A DNA stretch of 64,000 nt from Plumapathes pennacea. Lineage: Eukaryota > Cnidaria > Anthozoa > Antipatharia > Myriopathidae. Position 1 is the first letter of the stretch. Every line of letters starts with the position of its first letter. The notes under the pieces were generated by a model, which was not told the origin of the DNA, did not search any database, and saw only the letters and a program-made list of their open reading frames with translations. The stretch lies in NCBI GenBank assembly GCA_964036295.1, contig OZ038467.1, positions 19,847,670-19,911,669 of the forward strand. The letters are read 5' to 3'. The translations under genes were made by a program, and so were the position numbers. Positions 22,959 through 34,022 of the stretch are shown in pieces.

Positions 22959-24182
22959 TCCCCGAGCGAAGTGAGGGTAATAATCACGGCGCTAATGCAG
23001 CAAAATCGCCTTGTTTGGAGACTCCAAGCGGGTCGCCATCTCGCAATGAGTTTGTTCGTGTGTCAGTCTGGCGTACGACCTCGTCCCCAGGGCCATCCGC
23101 GTTAAGCAACGACAAAGGATCGATCACGTGTCCCGCTGTAGTTTTACTGATACTCTGAATAAGATTGAACGATCGCGACAAATATCGTATAAACTGCGTT
23201 CACGAAAATGAATTTGAGAACTGAAAAACTTGAAACACAAAAGTTTCTTGAAACTCGTCTTCAAAAGAGAAGGGAGCAAGCACGGGCAAGGCGGAATCGT
23301 GAAACAATCGAACAGCGCCAAATACGTCTAGAGAAAAGACGACAATCCTGTTGTGACCAAAAGCATCATGAACAGAAGCGTGCTGAAGAAACGACTCCGC
23401 AAAGGAAACAGCGCATGAATGCCGATAAAAAGCGGCATGAACACAAACGGGCCGAAGAAAAGACTCCTCAAAGAGAACAGCGATTGAAAGCGAATTGGGA
23501 ACTTCAGCAGCAAAAGCGGGCCGAAGAAAAGACTACGCAGAGAAAACAGCGCATGAATGCCGATCGAAAGCGACATGAACAGAAGCGGTAACGCAGACAA
23601 CTCCAAAAAGAGAACAGCGCTTGAAAACAAATCGGGAACTTCAGGAGAAAAAACGGGCCGAAGAAAATACTCCGCAAAGGGAACAGCGCTTGAAAACAAA
23701 TCGGGAGCTTCAGACGCCGTTTTGTGTTGAACTCAGATACTTATTCAGAAAGGACAAACAATAAAGGTTAGTCAGTAGAAATCGAACAATCACCATGACA
23801 AATATATTTTACCCGTATCTTGTAACCCGATCACTTCAAGAATGTATTAGAATCTGTATGCTGATCATTTTCCCTAATTGAAGTATTGTTTTAATACGCT
23901 TCTGTCGCCAGTTTCGGCTACCGTATTCGTTCAGAGCGATCCGAACTTGGAGTTTTGAATTATTTAGTCAGATGTCTTTTTTTTTTCTTTCAAGACAAAC
24001 TGTAGCAAATGCTGTAATCTGACAAGCGGCGATTGCAGCGAGAATCGTTCACAAGCCCTTTGAAATATGACTACATGTAGGTCTGAAGCCCGTGTATAAT
24101 TTGAAGTACACCGTGCGAGTTTTGCTTTGATGCTGGGAGAAATTATGCTGCTTTTAGCGGGTTCACATACAAAACAATTCGA
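22959..24182 (+). mobile_element. Helitron, 3'-truncated copy
   Basis: It starts TCCCCGAGCGAAGTGAGGG, the same 5' end as the complete copy at 26606-28158 (reverse strand), and stays alignable to about 24182. There the copy breaks into an unrelated hairpin (GCTCGCGGGGGCCTGGGCCC). The first half carries the basic-repeat frame at 23208. Confidence 0.75.
23208..23591 (+). pseudogene. Helitron-type basic repeat protein fragment
   Basis: The 127-codon frame is a run of charged repeats of the type KRAEEKTPQREQRLKAN, with QARARRNRETIEQRQIRL at the start. Repeats of the form (ETPEQRE.RL) are known at the N-terminus of Helitron replicases in invertebrates. The frame breaks at 23589, but the repeats continue in another frame to about 23720. 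No Rep or helicase domain follows. It is probably non-functional. Confidence 0.6.
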
Positions 24183-24212
24183 GCTCATTGCTCGCGGGGG
24201 CCTGGGCCCCAA
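23964..24212 (-). other. Conserved frame in Helitron copies, unknown
   Basis: The minus-strand frame contains SSNCFVCEP, IKAKLARCTSNYTRASDL and RACERFSLQSPLVRLQ. The other Helitron copy has a matching frame at 26989-27228 (plus). Conservation in two copies of the same element does not by itself prove coding. Confidence 0.3.
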
Positions 24213-24259
24213 GCGAGCTTAAAAATGGAAATTCTTTTTTTTTTTCCGTGTTCTTTTCT

Positions 24260-25309
24260 GGGTCGAGAATCAGCACACGGTGATTGGCTTATGTTATCAC
24301 GTGATATGCGATGTAGTAATTGACTTCACGAAACAACTCGAGATGTGGCCAGTGAATTGCTCTTTATACTTGAAAAGGTAACTGCATCCCATCTAAACTC
24401 AACAGCATTGGGCTCTGTGGAACACTCTGCACGGATAAACTGGATTTTAGGGAACGATTTTGGCTCGCGTTCACCGCGGAAACTTTCAGAATAGCCGTAA
24501 ACAAATGTTTGATGGATACTGCTGGGGGATTGCAAATATATCTGTCGCCGATAAATATTTAGTCCCGACGAAACTTTCTGTGGCGACACGAAATACTTTT
24601 GGGAAGATAACAGGGCGAAAACAGAAACCAAAGCTACGGTGAGCTTTAGCCGTAAAACAATGACGCTTTATACTTTACTCTGTACACGACATCTGTTGCC
24701 TCAAAATTCTTCTGCGTATTCGTACATTGCCTGTTGAAGTGTTTCTTTCATTCGATCATGTAGCCTTTGTTTCGCAATGTTCATTAAATACCAGAAATGA
24801 AAAATACACCGAAATAATTCTGAGGATTGAGTTTGCAGTCACAAATGGACTGAACACACTGTGTACAAAAGCGCAATAATATTGTAAACATCTCTCGTGT
24901 GACATTCCTCGCTTTCAATTTTATATTTGTTACAGAGCACGAATACTCGAAAGCCTGATAGAAGAAACGTATTGAGTTAATAAAAGAAAACACATAAGTA
25001 GTGAAGCGAGGGCTGGATTAATCGTGGCCTCTGATTAGAAATAAGAGTCAAGGTCAAACTGTCATAATCGATTGTGCATAAAAAGATATGTCACGCATTC
25101 TCAAGATGCAGGGTCGCTCAACCTTTAAGAAGCAAGTGTAGGAGTGTTGTAATAATAATTTTTAGTTTAATCAAGGTATCAAAAGAGCAAGGTGTCAAAA
25201 GCTAAGTTCTCTATACTGTGTGATATTTTTATGGTGAGAAACTGGAAGTCTCTCTTGGGAGTTCTGTTCTTGTCCCCTACTTTCCATTTTATATTCTGGT
25301 CTCGACCCA
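24260..25309. mobile_element. TIR element (TGGGTCGAGA ends), short form
   Basis: The termini TGGGTCGAGA (24260) and TCTCGACCCA (25309) are inverted repeats. The body is the reverse complement of 11833-13495 without its internal duplication. Opposite-strand frames are open in the conserved part. On the plus strand, LVPTKLSVATRNT followed by KITGRK also resembles a segment near 25900 (GLVSTKISVVTVNT), which makes the plus strand of this copy a plausible coding direction. The function is unknown. Confidence 0.6.
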
Positions 25310-25487
25310 ATAGTACATTGGCCTGTATATTCTGTATATTCTTTTGAGTACGCCACAAAAAAAATTTGGTATATCTGTATGTTTTCTTAAAATTTGGAAT
25401 GGTACTGTACTGTGCTCAAGTGGATGACATGCTCAGAGCCAAGTATTTTCTATGTGTACCTTTTTGACACAAGGTTTTTGTTATTAG

Positions 25488-25984
25488 CTCGCGAATCCCA
25501 CTTTGTGGGATTTGCGAGGTATAGTAATCACTTTCCCCTCCCTACTTCCCTACTTCCCTGCTTCCCTATTCTCTCTGTTGTCAACAATGGATTTCCAAAT
25601 AAAGCAGTTGCGGTTTTCCAAATTTGGGCATGATAAAGGCGCGTAACAGGGTGTGTCGAACAACGCAGTTTAAAAGCAAGATGTTGTCGTAGTTGTTGCG
25701 ACCATATTTTTTTTCGGAACGTGTTCTCATTTTGAAGGTTTGTCAAGCGTTCGAAGTTTGTTTGGCCATTGATTCTGAGCTTGGTTGTGTTTCACTCTGT
25801 TGTGTTTTGCGTTGTTATTGCGACATTTTGGCGCGGTGCCATGAAGGTCAAACAATCAGTGGCACCGATGGCGTTATCGCAAACAAATCTGAAGCCGTTG
25901 GTTTAGTATCCACCAAAATTTCTGTAGTGACAGTAAATACGGCTTGGAAGATACAAGGCCGAAAGATATTGAATCTCGGCTTAA
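25488..25984 (+). mobile_element. Hairpin-ended element, left part (host of a Kolobok insertion)
   Basis: It begins with a hairpin, GCGAATCCCACTTTGTGGGATTTGC. A frame near 25586 starts MDFQIKQLRFSKFGHDKG, similar to MDFQIRNFQRRSLSISKFGH at 53536. It is interrupted at TTAA (25981) by the Kolobok element and probably resumes at 29434, ending near the hairpin at 30041-30080 (CACCACGAAGTGGTG). The family is not identified. Confidence 0.4.
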
Positions 25985-26605
25985 AGGGGTACTTTGACCA
26001 AAATCGGACCACTTTGAAATACTATTTTAACTACTTTAAATGAAAGTGTATGGTATGAATAGCAAAATGTCCCAAAAACTTTTTTTTCAGATGTAAGACT
26101 CCTGAGATATATTAATTCAAAGGAGGCAAAAACGCCTGTCCGCCATGTTGAATAAATATTTCGGGTCAGCGGTTTACCACTCTGACGTCATCTTACCAAC
26201 GAGACACGGACTTCTCACACATTTCTTTGCAAATGTCTTCGAGTAAGAGCGAACTTTCATTGATAATTTCTTCGAATTCTTTTTTATCGACTCACGAGTC
26301 ATTATTAGATGTTTCACATGTACATTCAAGTGTTGAAGGCAGTACGTTTGTGTAAGACGACAGTCTTTGAACCAGTTGCCACGGAAGAAGAACTAGCGGT
26401 GTCCGTCGAGCAAGTCACAGTCGAAGAAGAACAAGAAGCCGAATTCAAGAAAAGATTCAGCCGAGAAGTAAATTTTGGAACGTGGTAAGACCATTATTAA
26501 TGTATCACGCTTGAGAACTCGGAAATTTACGAAGACGGTAACGCTCAAATTACTGCAAAATCAACATGAACTTTTCGATTCTATCAAAACATTTCAATTC
26601 TATTA

Positions 26606-28158
26606 CTAGAAATACGATAATCGCAGATACCCCCTCACTCTGACATTGATGGGACTTTTACTTTGGTAACTCCCAACAAGAGTAGCCTTTGTTTTACCGA
26701 AATGTTGACTCAATCTTTTCTTCGAACTCAAGTGCTACACGCAAAGGAAGGAGAAAAAGAATGGTGTGTGTTATATTTTTGCGTTGAAAAAAGAATCGAT
26801 TGCGTGACGAAGTACGTATTTCCACGGTCGGCACGTCAAATTAATTCATACAGTCTGCCAAGCACGTTCTCAAAATTTAATACTCAAAGTTTGAAGTTGG
26901 TCGGCCGTCGTAGTACGGGAAAAAAGGAACACTGATTTTCCAATTTTGAATTCATAGGCAGTACAATTAAATAGGCTTCCTGTGCGATTTGTTTTTACTC
27001 TGGACTGCATGCTCCAGACTCAGGCATGCATATTTAATAGGCTCGAATTGTTTTGTATGTGAACCCACTCAAAACAGTAAGATTTCTTCCAGAATCAAAG
27101 CAAAACTTGAACAGTTTACTTCAAATTATACACGGGCTTCAGACCTAGTAATACTTCTAAGGGCTTGTGAACGATTCTCGCTGCAATCACCGCGTGTCAG
27201 ATTACAGAAAAATAAGACATCTGACTAAATCATTCAAGACTCCAAGTTCGGATTGCTCTGAGCGAATACGGTAGCCGAAACTGGCGACAGAAGCGTAGTA
27301 AAACAATACTTCGAGGGAAAATGATCAGCATACAGATTTTAATACATTCTTGAAGTGATCGAGTTCAAGCTATACGGGATAGAATATATTTGTCACGGTG
27401 ATTGTTCGATTTCCACTGACTAACCTTTGTTGCTTGTCCTTTCTAAATAAGTATCTGAGTTTAACACAAAACGGCGTCTGAAGCTCCCGATTTGCTTTCA
27501 AGCGCTGTTCCCTTTGCGGAGTTGTCTGTGTTACCCGCTTCTGTTCATGTCGCTTTTGGTCGGCATTCATGTGCTGTTGTCTTTGCGGAGTCTTCTCTTG
27601 AAGGTCTCGAAGTCTTCTCTTGAAGCTTTTTCTCCTGAAGGTCTCGATTCGCTTTCAAGCGCTGTTCTCTTTGCGGAGTTGTCTTCATGTCGCTTTCGAT
27701 GGGCATTCATGCGCTGTTTTCTTTTCGGTGATAGTTCTGTCTTTTGTCGAGACGAACTTGGCGCTGTTCGATCGTTTCACGATTCCGCCTTGCTCGTGCC
27801 TGTTCCCTTCTCTTTTGAAGACGAGCTTCGCGAGACTGTTGTGTTTCAAGTTTTCCGGTTTTCAAGTTTTCCATTTTCGTGAACACAGCTACGATATACT
27901 GTAGTTGCTTCGTTCAATCTAATTTCTCTCATTGCGAGTAAAACTACAGGGCCGGGCCACACGTGATCGATCCGGCCTTTGTTATTGGTTCTGCAGCGAC
28001 GCGATAGGAACTGGGGAGAGGTCGCACGCAAGACTGACAGACTGACAGACTGACAGACGAACATTAGATTTCGAGATGGCGGCATGCTTGGAGTCTCCGA
28101 TAAGTCGATAATACTACTGCATTAGCGTCGTGAGTATTTCCCTCACTTCGTTCGGGGA
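26606..28158 (-). mobile_element. Helitron inserted in Kolobok copy 1
   Basis: Read on the minus strand it begins TCCCCGAACGAAGTGAGGG and ends GCGATTATCGTATTTCTAG, the TC...CTAG termini of Helitrons. The second Kolobok copy (about 38305-38325, minus strand) keeps the empty site CTATTAAAACATCG, so the 1,553-bp insert entered exactly between A and A (T|T on its own strand), without duplication. A short inverted motif (CGAT-TATCG) stands before the CTAG. It carries the basic TPQREQR repeats (27370-27870) but no Rep or helicase. Confidence 0.9.
28026..28058. repeat. GACTGACA short tandem repeat
   Basis: Four units of GACTGACA lie inside the Helitron. Confidence 0.8.
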
Positions 28159-28817
28159 AAACATCGAAGAACTAGCGGCGTACGTCGAGCAAGTCACGGT
28201 CGAAGAAGAAGCCGAATTCAAGAAAAGATTCAGCCGAGAAGTAAATTTTGGAACGTGGTAAGACCATTATTAATTTAACACACTTCAGAACTCGGAAATT
28301 TACATAGTCAGTAGCACACAAACTACTGCAAAATCAACATGAACTTTTCAATTCTATCAAATTATTGAAGGATCTAGTAAATGCATGGGTTTTAATGTAA
28401 AGTGAAATTCATAGATCGTATACAGTGCCACTATTTTGAATAAATACAATTACGTTGATTTGACATGCCGACTGTTGTGTGATTCCGCCCGGCGTTGTGT
28501 CTTTATGAAAAGCCGCCGTCTAGTTAACTTGACTGTTTTATTAAGCTACAACAATCACACTGAAACACCGCCTTTTGTTGTATTCACTAACGCTTGTAAT
28601 AGTATGGTTTTTAGTTGCATCAATCCGAAAAATGCTTCAAATTTACTCGAATGGACTCAGAACAAGTTGTCACGCCGCCACAGCGTGCGATGTGCGATGA
28701 AAACGAAAGTTCAGTTCTTGCAATTTCTGCTAAACGAAACATCTAAGAAAGCAGTTTGATGACAGTTTGCAAATTGTGGGACTCTTAAACTGCTCAAACT
28801 TAGAAAAAATTCCCTCG

Positions 28818-29126
28818 TCAAGACTTACGACAATATCTTGCACTTTCGCCTCGATCTTTAGTTGCTCTCCAAATTGTGGGGACTGACCCTAGAATCAGTC
28901 TGCTGGACAAAACCTTCTTGGTGGAGCCTTGAAAAACAGCTCTCTTCGAAATGCTTCGAGCAGACAGAGAAGCGATCACCAGGATTGGAGTTCTTGTGAT
29001 AAAGTAGCACAAACCGTTCTTCCACATCGTGCACAGCGCTTTATTATTGAGCGAAATGTGAAGAGAAATGCCCTCTTTCGGGTTGTACTTGCTGTCGCAG
29101 CCCTGCACTACACACCTACCTGGCAT
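28818..29126 (-). pseudogene. THAP-domain exon, frame-broken (copy 1)
   Basis: MPGRCVVQGCDSKYNPKEG gives the CxxxxC start of a C2CH THAP zinc finger. The middle of the domain (RKNFNPGDRFSVCSKHFEESCF in the homologous copy, here split as RKN and so on) is in another frame, and the end (SVPTIW, the AVPTIF box of THAP) is back in the first frame. A GTAAGT donor follows. THAP domains bind DNA in Kolobok and P-element transposases. The two offsetting frame shifts make the reading non-functional. Confidence 0.75.
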
Positions 29127-30089
29127 GTTGTACAGTTTTGTTTGAAAATTCCAAATTCTACTTCGATTTCAATCAAGTTACACGCGCTCTTCTGCAAAAC
29201 TTCACACTTCCCTTATAGTTATGATACTTCGCGTTGGTAAGATGACGTCACGCCGGTCTCTCCAATCCCCACTTGGAATAAGAAAAACAGAGGTCAAAAA
29301 GTGACACTTCCAAAAATAATTTCGACAAACGGTTTGGTAGGATTGTTAGTGGTGTGCTAAAGATTGTTTTTGACTGTTTTTAATTGAATTGAATTTAAGT
29401 GGTGGTCCGATTTTGGTCAAAGTACCCCTTTAAGAAAAACCAAAAATATCCACTTCCGGTGAATGTTTACAAGTTCATAAGTATGCAAATTAGTCAGGTA
29501 TTTCAATTCTTGGTTTGCATGTGACGCCATAAAAAGCCATCTAAAAGTAACGTATCCTATAAGTCCAATACATTGATATGTTCAGGACTATCATGCCTTA
29601 GTACTTAAAGCAAAATTCTGAGTCGATATGGACATTTGAATACCGTGACAACAAAGCCGTGTGACACGCTCGTGACCGACTAAAAAAAGGTGCTTGTGTC
29701 TGAATTATAAAGTTTTCCATCACGAAACATTTTAAAGTTGGCACTGCGAAAGATGTGAAGTAACTAAACATCAAGCTGAGTCACAGATCAACTTCATTTC
29801 GTGTTCCGAGTTCGACTAACATGGCGGCCGCATACAAACTCTTATCAAATCTCAAAAAAAAAAAAAATTGCCGCTGCTTCGCCAAAATGAAGCCTAGACA
29901 ATCCAAAATTGGCATCTGGACTAATTCAGGCATGCTCTTTTTAGTTCTGGAGCCAAAAAGGTACAATCTGTTATTTTGGAGAGTGCTGCGGTCGCGTAAC
30001 CCGTGAAAACCGCGTCGATAATTCTTATAAAACACTTTTTTAGCCCGCGTTCACCACGAAGTGGTGAATTGAGCAAGTTCTATAAATAG

Positions 30090-31035
30090 TTATAACATAG
30101 TCACGATACAAGCCGCGCGCTGATTGGTCGAAAGCCGTGGTTTGCCAGAGTATAAACCACACTTACCCGTGGTTTATAAGTTATAAACCACGCTTACGTC
30201 ATCCTCTGGCAAAAAAGAGAAAATAATGCGAGAATGGAGTCACCAATGCCCAACTTCGAGATAAAATTTGGCTTTAAGTGAAGGCACCGGCTAGTACGGT
30301 TCACCGTGAATCGGTAAAGAACGTGACCTCATCAAAAAGCATTTCAACAGTTTGGAGAGGGAAAATCTATGTCGAAGAACGGCAAGTTTCTTGTCAGCGT
30401 CGGGGAAAGCGACTCGGTTTAAGCACTGTCCCTAAGTACAGCATATTTGGGAGTCACAATTACATCAGTGGGTTGTATGAATGAAGTTGAATACTTCAAC
30501 AAGGAAGGAGAGAGCAAATCATTCAGTTGAAGAAGATCAGCCGTGAGCAATCACTGAACATGAACGGCGAAGACAGACGAACAGACGTATTTGTAGTGAT
30601 GTAAGAGAAAGAATTTCCGACGATGTGACTGAAAAAAGTGATTGAAGAATTTTCGGATGGACTTCAAATGATTGTACTACGAGGTAGAGTCAAGAAATCG
30701 GTAAGTTTTCATTCACACAATTTTCGAGTCGGCCGTTGGAGCATTTGTTGATTCCCTTCAAATTTGCATTTTATGCACTAGCCGACTGTATGATTTCATG
30801 TACTTGTAGTCCAAAGTTCTACAGGAAATATAGTTCTTTACTGTGAGATGTTGTCTATTTTTTATAGAACAGACGGCCTGGTTGAAAAATTGAAGCGAAA
30901 CTGTACTGACTTGGCAATTTGGACCGCCGAGCCGTTTAGGAGAATCTATTTTTTCATCGCTGTTAGCATTCCAACATTTTGATGAATAAAGACAGTTTTA
31001 TTCTGAAAGTTTTGAAGTTCTATGTTATAAAACAA
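30090..31035. other. Mostly unassigned; small inverted repeat at 30152-30213
   Basis: TTTGCCAGAGTATAAACCAC and the inverted CTCTGGCAAAA bracket a palindromic TATAAACCAC core, which suggests a MITE. A similar GCGCGCTGATTGGT motif occurs at 30114 and, varied, at 31392. Nothing else is recognised up to 31035. Confidence 0.4.
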
Positions 31036-31039
31036 ATAA

Positions 31040-31211
31040 ACCAGCCTCAAGCGTGCTCCGTTCAGAAATAAAGCACTTAGCAAGTGCCGAGAGCACTCAA
31101 GAAGTGGGGAAAAACGCTCGCCTTCGGCTCGCGTTTCTCCCTACACTTCTTTCGTGCTCTCGTCACTTGCTGCGTGCTTTATTTCTGAACGGAGCACGCT
31201 TGAAGCTGGTT
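31040..31211. mobile_element. Palindromic MITE
   Basis: The ends CAAGCGTGCTCCGTTCAGAA and the inverse are near-perfect terminal repeats of about 60 bp. The loop contains CTCGCCTTCGGCTCGCG. No coding capacity is seen. Confidence 0.8.
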
Positions 31212-31375
31212 AATTTGTTAACTACTTCCGCAAAAAATAAGTCCTTTTACAAATTCGCGAGCTTACAGCTGCCTTGCTGCTTTGATTTACTTTTTTTGTT
31301 ACAAGGTTGTTTGCTTTTTATGAAGGAAAACTTCAGTACAGTTATGTAATAAAGGTGGTATAATAAATATTATAA

Positions 31376-32280
31376 AATAACTATGATACTACGCGCGCTC
31401 TGATTGGTTAAAAAACCATTTTATAAATAAGTACAAAGACATGGAAATGACGAATCCTGAAATAAAAAGACTGCGTGTCGTCCCCTACTTCAAAGATTCA
31501 TGTGTTACAGAAACTTCAGTGGGCTATTAGAACAAATAGTGAAGCCGTGTACAAATCATGTGCAATTAGTGAAGCAGCGTGAAGAAAAGTTGTCTGAATA
31601 TTGCATGAAATTTAATTCGGAAACCGTGAGACAGAAAGCCGACAATTACACAGTCAAAGAACATTCTCTAAAGTTTCTAACCTTTATACCTTCGTCTCCT
31701 GTGGCTCGTAGCTAGTAACAGATGGCTTAGATCACCGGAGTTTCACACGAATAATTGTAGGTTTATGGTGATGAAGACACAAACAGTCTTCGCTAATGAG
31801 TCTGTCTCGGCTGTCGGCTCGGTGGCACAAAAGCTGTTGAGTCAATTCAATGGAGCGACTGTCGTCCGGCAGAGTTCAAGTAATGCTCAAGTAAAGCAAA
31901 CAAATGTACAAACTACCTTCTTCAGCAGAATAGTGTTGTTGTGCAGACATGTTTACGTCGAGTGACACCGTTGTCCTGAAAGTTGAAACCTGACGGCTCA
32001 AAACATTCTCGCCGGTTCTTTTGAATTCTTGACAAACAGTGGTACTAATATCCGACACATTTCTTGCGAAATTCATCTTCATTTAGCAGCCTGTCAAGTT
32101 TTTCAAGTGAACGGGAGTGGTGTTCCGTTTTCATTCGTGGACTGACTTGAGCGAAGTGCCGTGAAACAGACTTTCCGATTGGACGAGCGCGCGTTTTGAC
32201 GGTTTTCGGGAGAATCTTGAACTTGATCATTTTCAATATAAAGTTCTTTCAGGTAATAAAAGTTTCGTTATTTTATAAAA
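31376..32280. other. Unassigned repeat-like stretch
   Basis: It begins with ACTACGCGCGCTCTGATTGG and ATAAGTACAAAGACATGGAAA, the latter shared with MITEs at 2610 and 32440. A frame at 31500-31715 and another at 31765-31965 show no recognisable domain. Confidence 0.3.
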
Positions 32281-32472
32281 GCAATATGACACTCGTTTCC
32301 ATGTCTATGTACTCTTATATAAACACTTGAGATGTTGTGAGAACACTCGAAAAAGTTCAAAATCACTCGCCGAAGCGGCTCGTGATTTTGAACTTTTTCT
32401 CGTGTTCTCCCAACATCCCGCGTGTTTATGTAAGAGTACATAGACATGGAAACTCGTGTTATATTGCTTAAA
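32281..32472. mobile_element. Palindromic MITE (ATATGACACTCG... ends)
   Basis: The left half AATATGACACTCGTTTCCAT is the inverse of the right half ATGGAAACTCGTGTTATATT. The centre, ACTCGCCGAAGCGGCTCGTG, folds on itself. Partial copies exist at 2520-2640 and 47450-47545. Confidence 0.8.
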
Positions 32473-32904
32473 TAAATGAGGTTTGAGAATTAATTATTAA
32501 TTGCAAAGATTTTTCACTGCAAACGAAGTGGGGAAGGTGTATACTCGAAGGTAACCAAATCACGCTGTTTTCTACAAAAAAAAAAAAAATATGGTCATGG
32601 AGTTCAAATGACTTCAGGTAAGTTACCTTGGTCGGACAATTGTCATACGGGCAAGATCACTGTGAAAATCAAGCTGAGTTTTTGGTATAAACAGAGCGAT
32701 GCAAATGCGAAGAAGCCCGGCTTTAAAAGAATACAAGGTCACATTTACATTCGCCGAATTTTTTGTATCTGTAGATTGCCGTGTAAACTCGATCGGATTG
32801 AGACCTTACCGCTATTAATTTTTAAATTATTTGAGTGTGTTCTGGCCGTGATGACGCTACTGAGCGCTCGTGAACTGTAATATACAGTACTGTGCAAAAG
32901 TTAT

Positions 32905-33105
32905 GAGAGCGAAATTAGAGAAATTTCGTCCTTTGTTTTTGCAAAATTTCGTGGAAGTATCGCCCAAACGCCTGTGTGAAAATTCGACGAAATTTCGCAA
33001 GGCCTGCGCGAAATTTCGCAAATCCAAACGAAATTTCGAACGAAGTTTCACTTCGCTCGTGCGAAAATTTGACGAAATTTCGCAAACCGAAACAAAATTT
33101 GATCT
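32905..33105. repeat. GAAATTTCG-rich cluster
   Basis: The self-complementary motif GAAATTTCG or its close variant AAAATTTCG occurs about ten times in 200 bp, spaced about 10-25 bp apart. Further members lie at 33525-33605 and 40555-40670, on the other side of the foldback element. Confidence 0.7.
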
Positions 33106-33412
33106 TTGGACGGTGGAAGCATGGACTGTCACACCACGCCTGTCAAGCCTTCTCTGAATCTGGCTGCTTGTTCGCATCTGATTTTCAATGAAGACTTGAG
33201 CTGCCGAATCCAGCTTCCTTGACTGCCCTGACTTGGGGAGGTTCTCGATTGATCCGGTGAGTTTCACTTTGTTCACTATCCTGGCGAAACTTTGATAACT
33301 GATGCGGAGACCTTCATCATAGTTCAATTGCTTGAATATAGAAATAGGTTAAACACCGCGTTCACAGAGAACTAGAATTTGCTTGCGTGTGTAGTCTGAT
33401 ACCTTCGGCATG
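33105..33412 (-). pseudogene. Tc1/mariner transposase N-terminal relic
   Basis: The minus strand from ATG at 33412 reads MPKVSDYTRKQILVLCERGV, then TAA, then ISYQSFARIVNKVKLTGSIE, NLPKSGQSRKLDSAAQ and LDRRGVTVHASTVQR. This is the paired-type DNA-binding helix-turn-helix of Tc1 transposases. The catalytic DDE part is absent and is replaced by the GAAATTTCG cluster. Confidence 0.8.
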
Positions 33413-33871
33413 ATCGCTTAAGGAGAAATGACACTGAGCAATATGCAAAGTCGTTCTAATATACAAACAACGGGCCATGGAGACGAAGTCTCAAGAGAAT
33501 TTGGAAAGAATCGTTCGTCGGCAGCGAAACTTCGATGTCCTCAATGAACTTTCGCTCGAAACTTCGATGAGTCAACGAAATTTCGCTGACGAGAGCGAAA
33601 CTGCGATGAGTGGGAGAAGTTAACGTGTTAGCTGCTAGTTGCTAGTTGCTTGTTGCGATTTCACTAAGATGATACAGCGCTAAAAAGCTCACAAAATGGA
33701 AAAAACGTCACGATGTATTTGAACAATGGTTACCATGGAGACGAACGAAAAGCAAATACGACTTTCAGTTCTTAGTAATCAAATACAACCAAACAGACAA
33801 CATAGCCAACTGATGAAAAATAGATAATCACTTTAATTTCTTTTAATCATACCTGATAGGTGTATTTGCGC

Positions 33872-33903
<32 letters not shown>

Positions 33904-33944
33904 TAATAATAATAATGATAATAATAATAATAATAATAATAATG

Positions 33945-34020
<76 letters not shown>
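33872..34020. repeat. (TAA)n microsatellite
   Basis: About 150 bp of TAA repeats with a few TGA interruptions, directly left of the foldback element. Confidence 0.98.

Positions 34021-34022
<2 letters not shown>

Larger units (their letters stand above)
25985..29429. mobile_element. Kolobok-like DNA transposon, copy 1 (contains a Helitron)
   Basis: The terminal inverted repeats are AGGGGTACTTTGACCAAAATC and the inverse, here split by TTAA on both sides (25981-25984 and 29430-29433). TTAA target duplication together with a THAP exon is the hallmark of the Kolobok superfamily. The element holds a THAP-like exon on the minus strand (28818-29126), an acidic exon on the plus strand (about 26386-26486, repeated after the Helitron) and a 1,553-bp Helitron. 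No transposase catalytic core was seen, so it is probably non-autonomous. Confidence 0.8.

Noticed and set aside
23328-23699. Minus-strand frame of 123 codons rich in Phe, Leu and Ser
   Set aside because: It is the complement of the basic TPQREQR repeats in the Helitron.
28436-28759. Frame of 107 codons inside Kolobok copy 1
   Set aside because: It lies opposite the intron that follows the THAP exon and is not kept open in copy 2.
32608-32880. Frame of 90 codons near the MITE at 32.3 kb
   Set aside because: No motif, no splice signals in phase, and no second copy to test.
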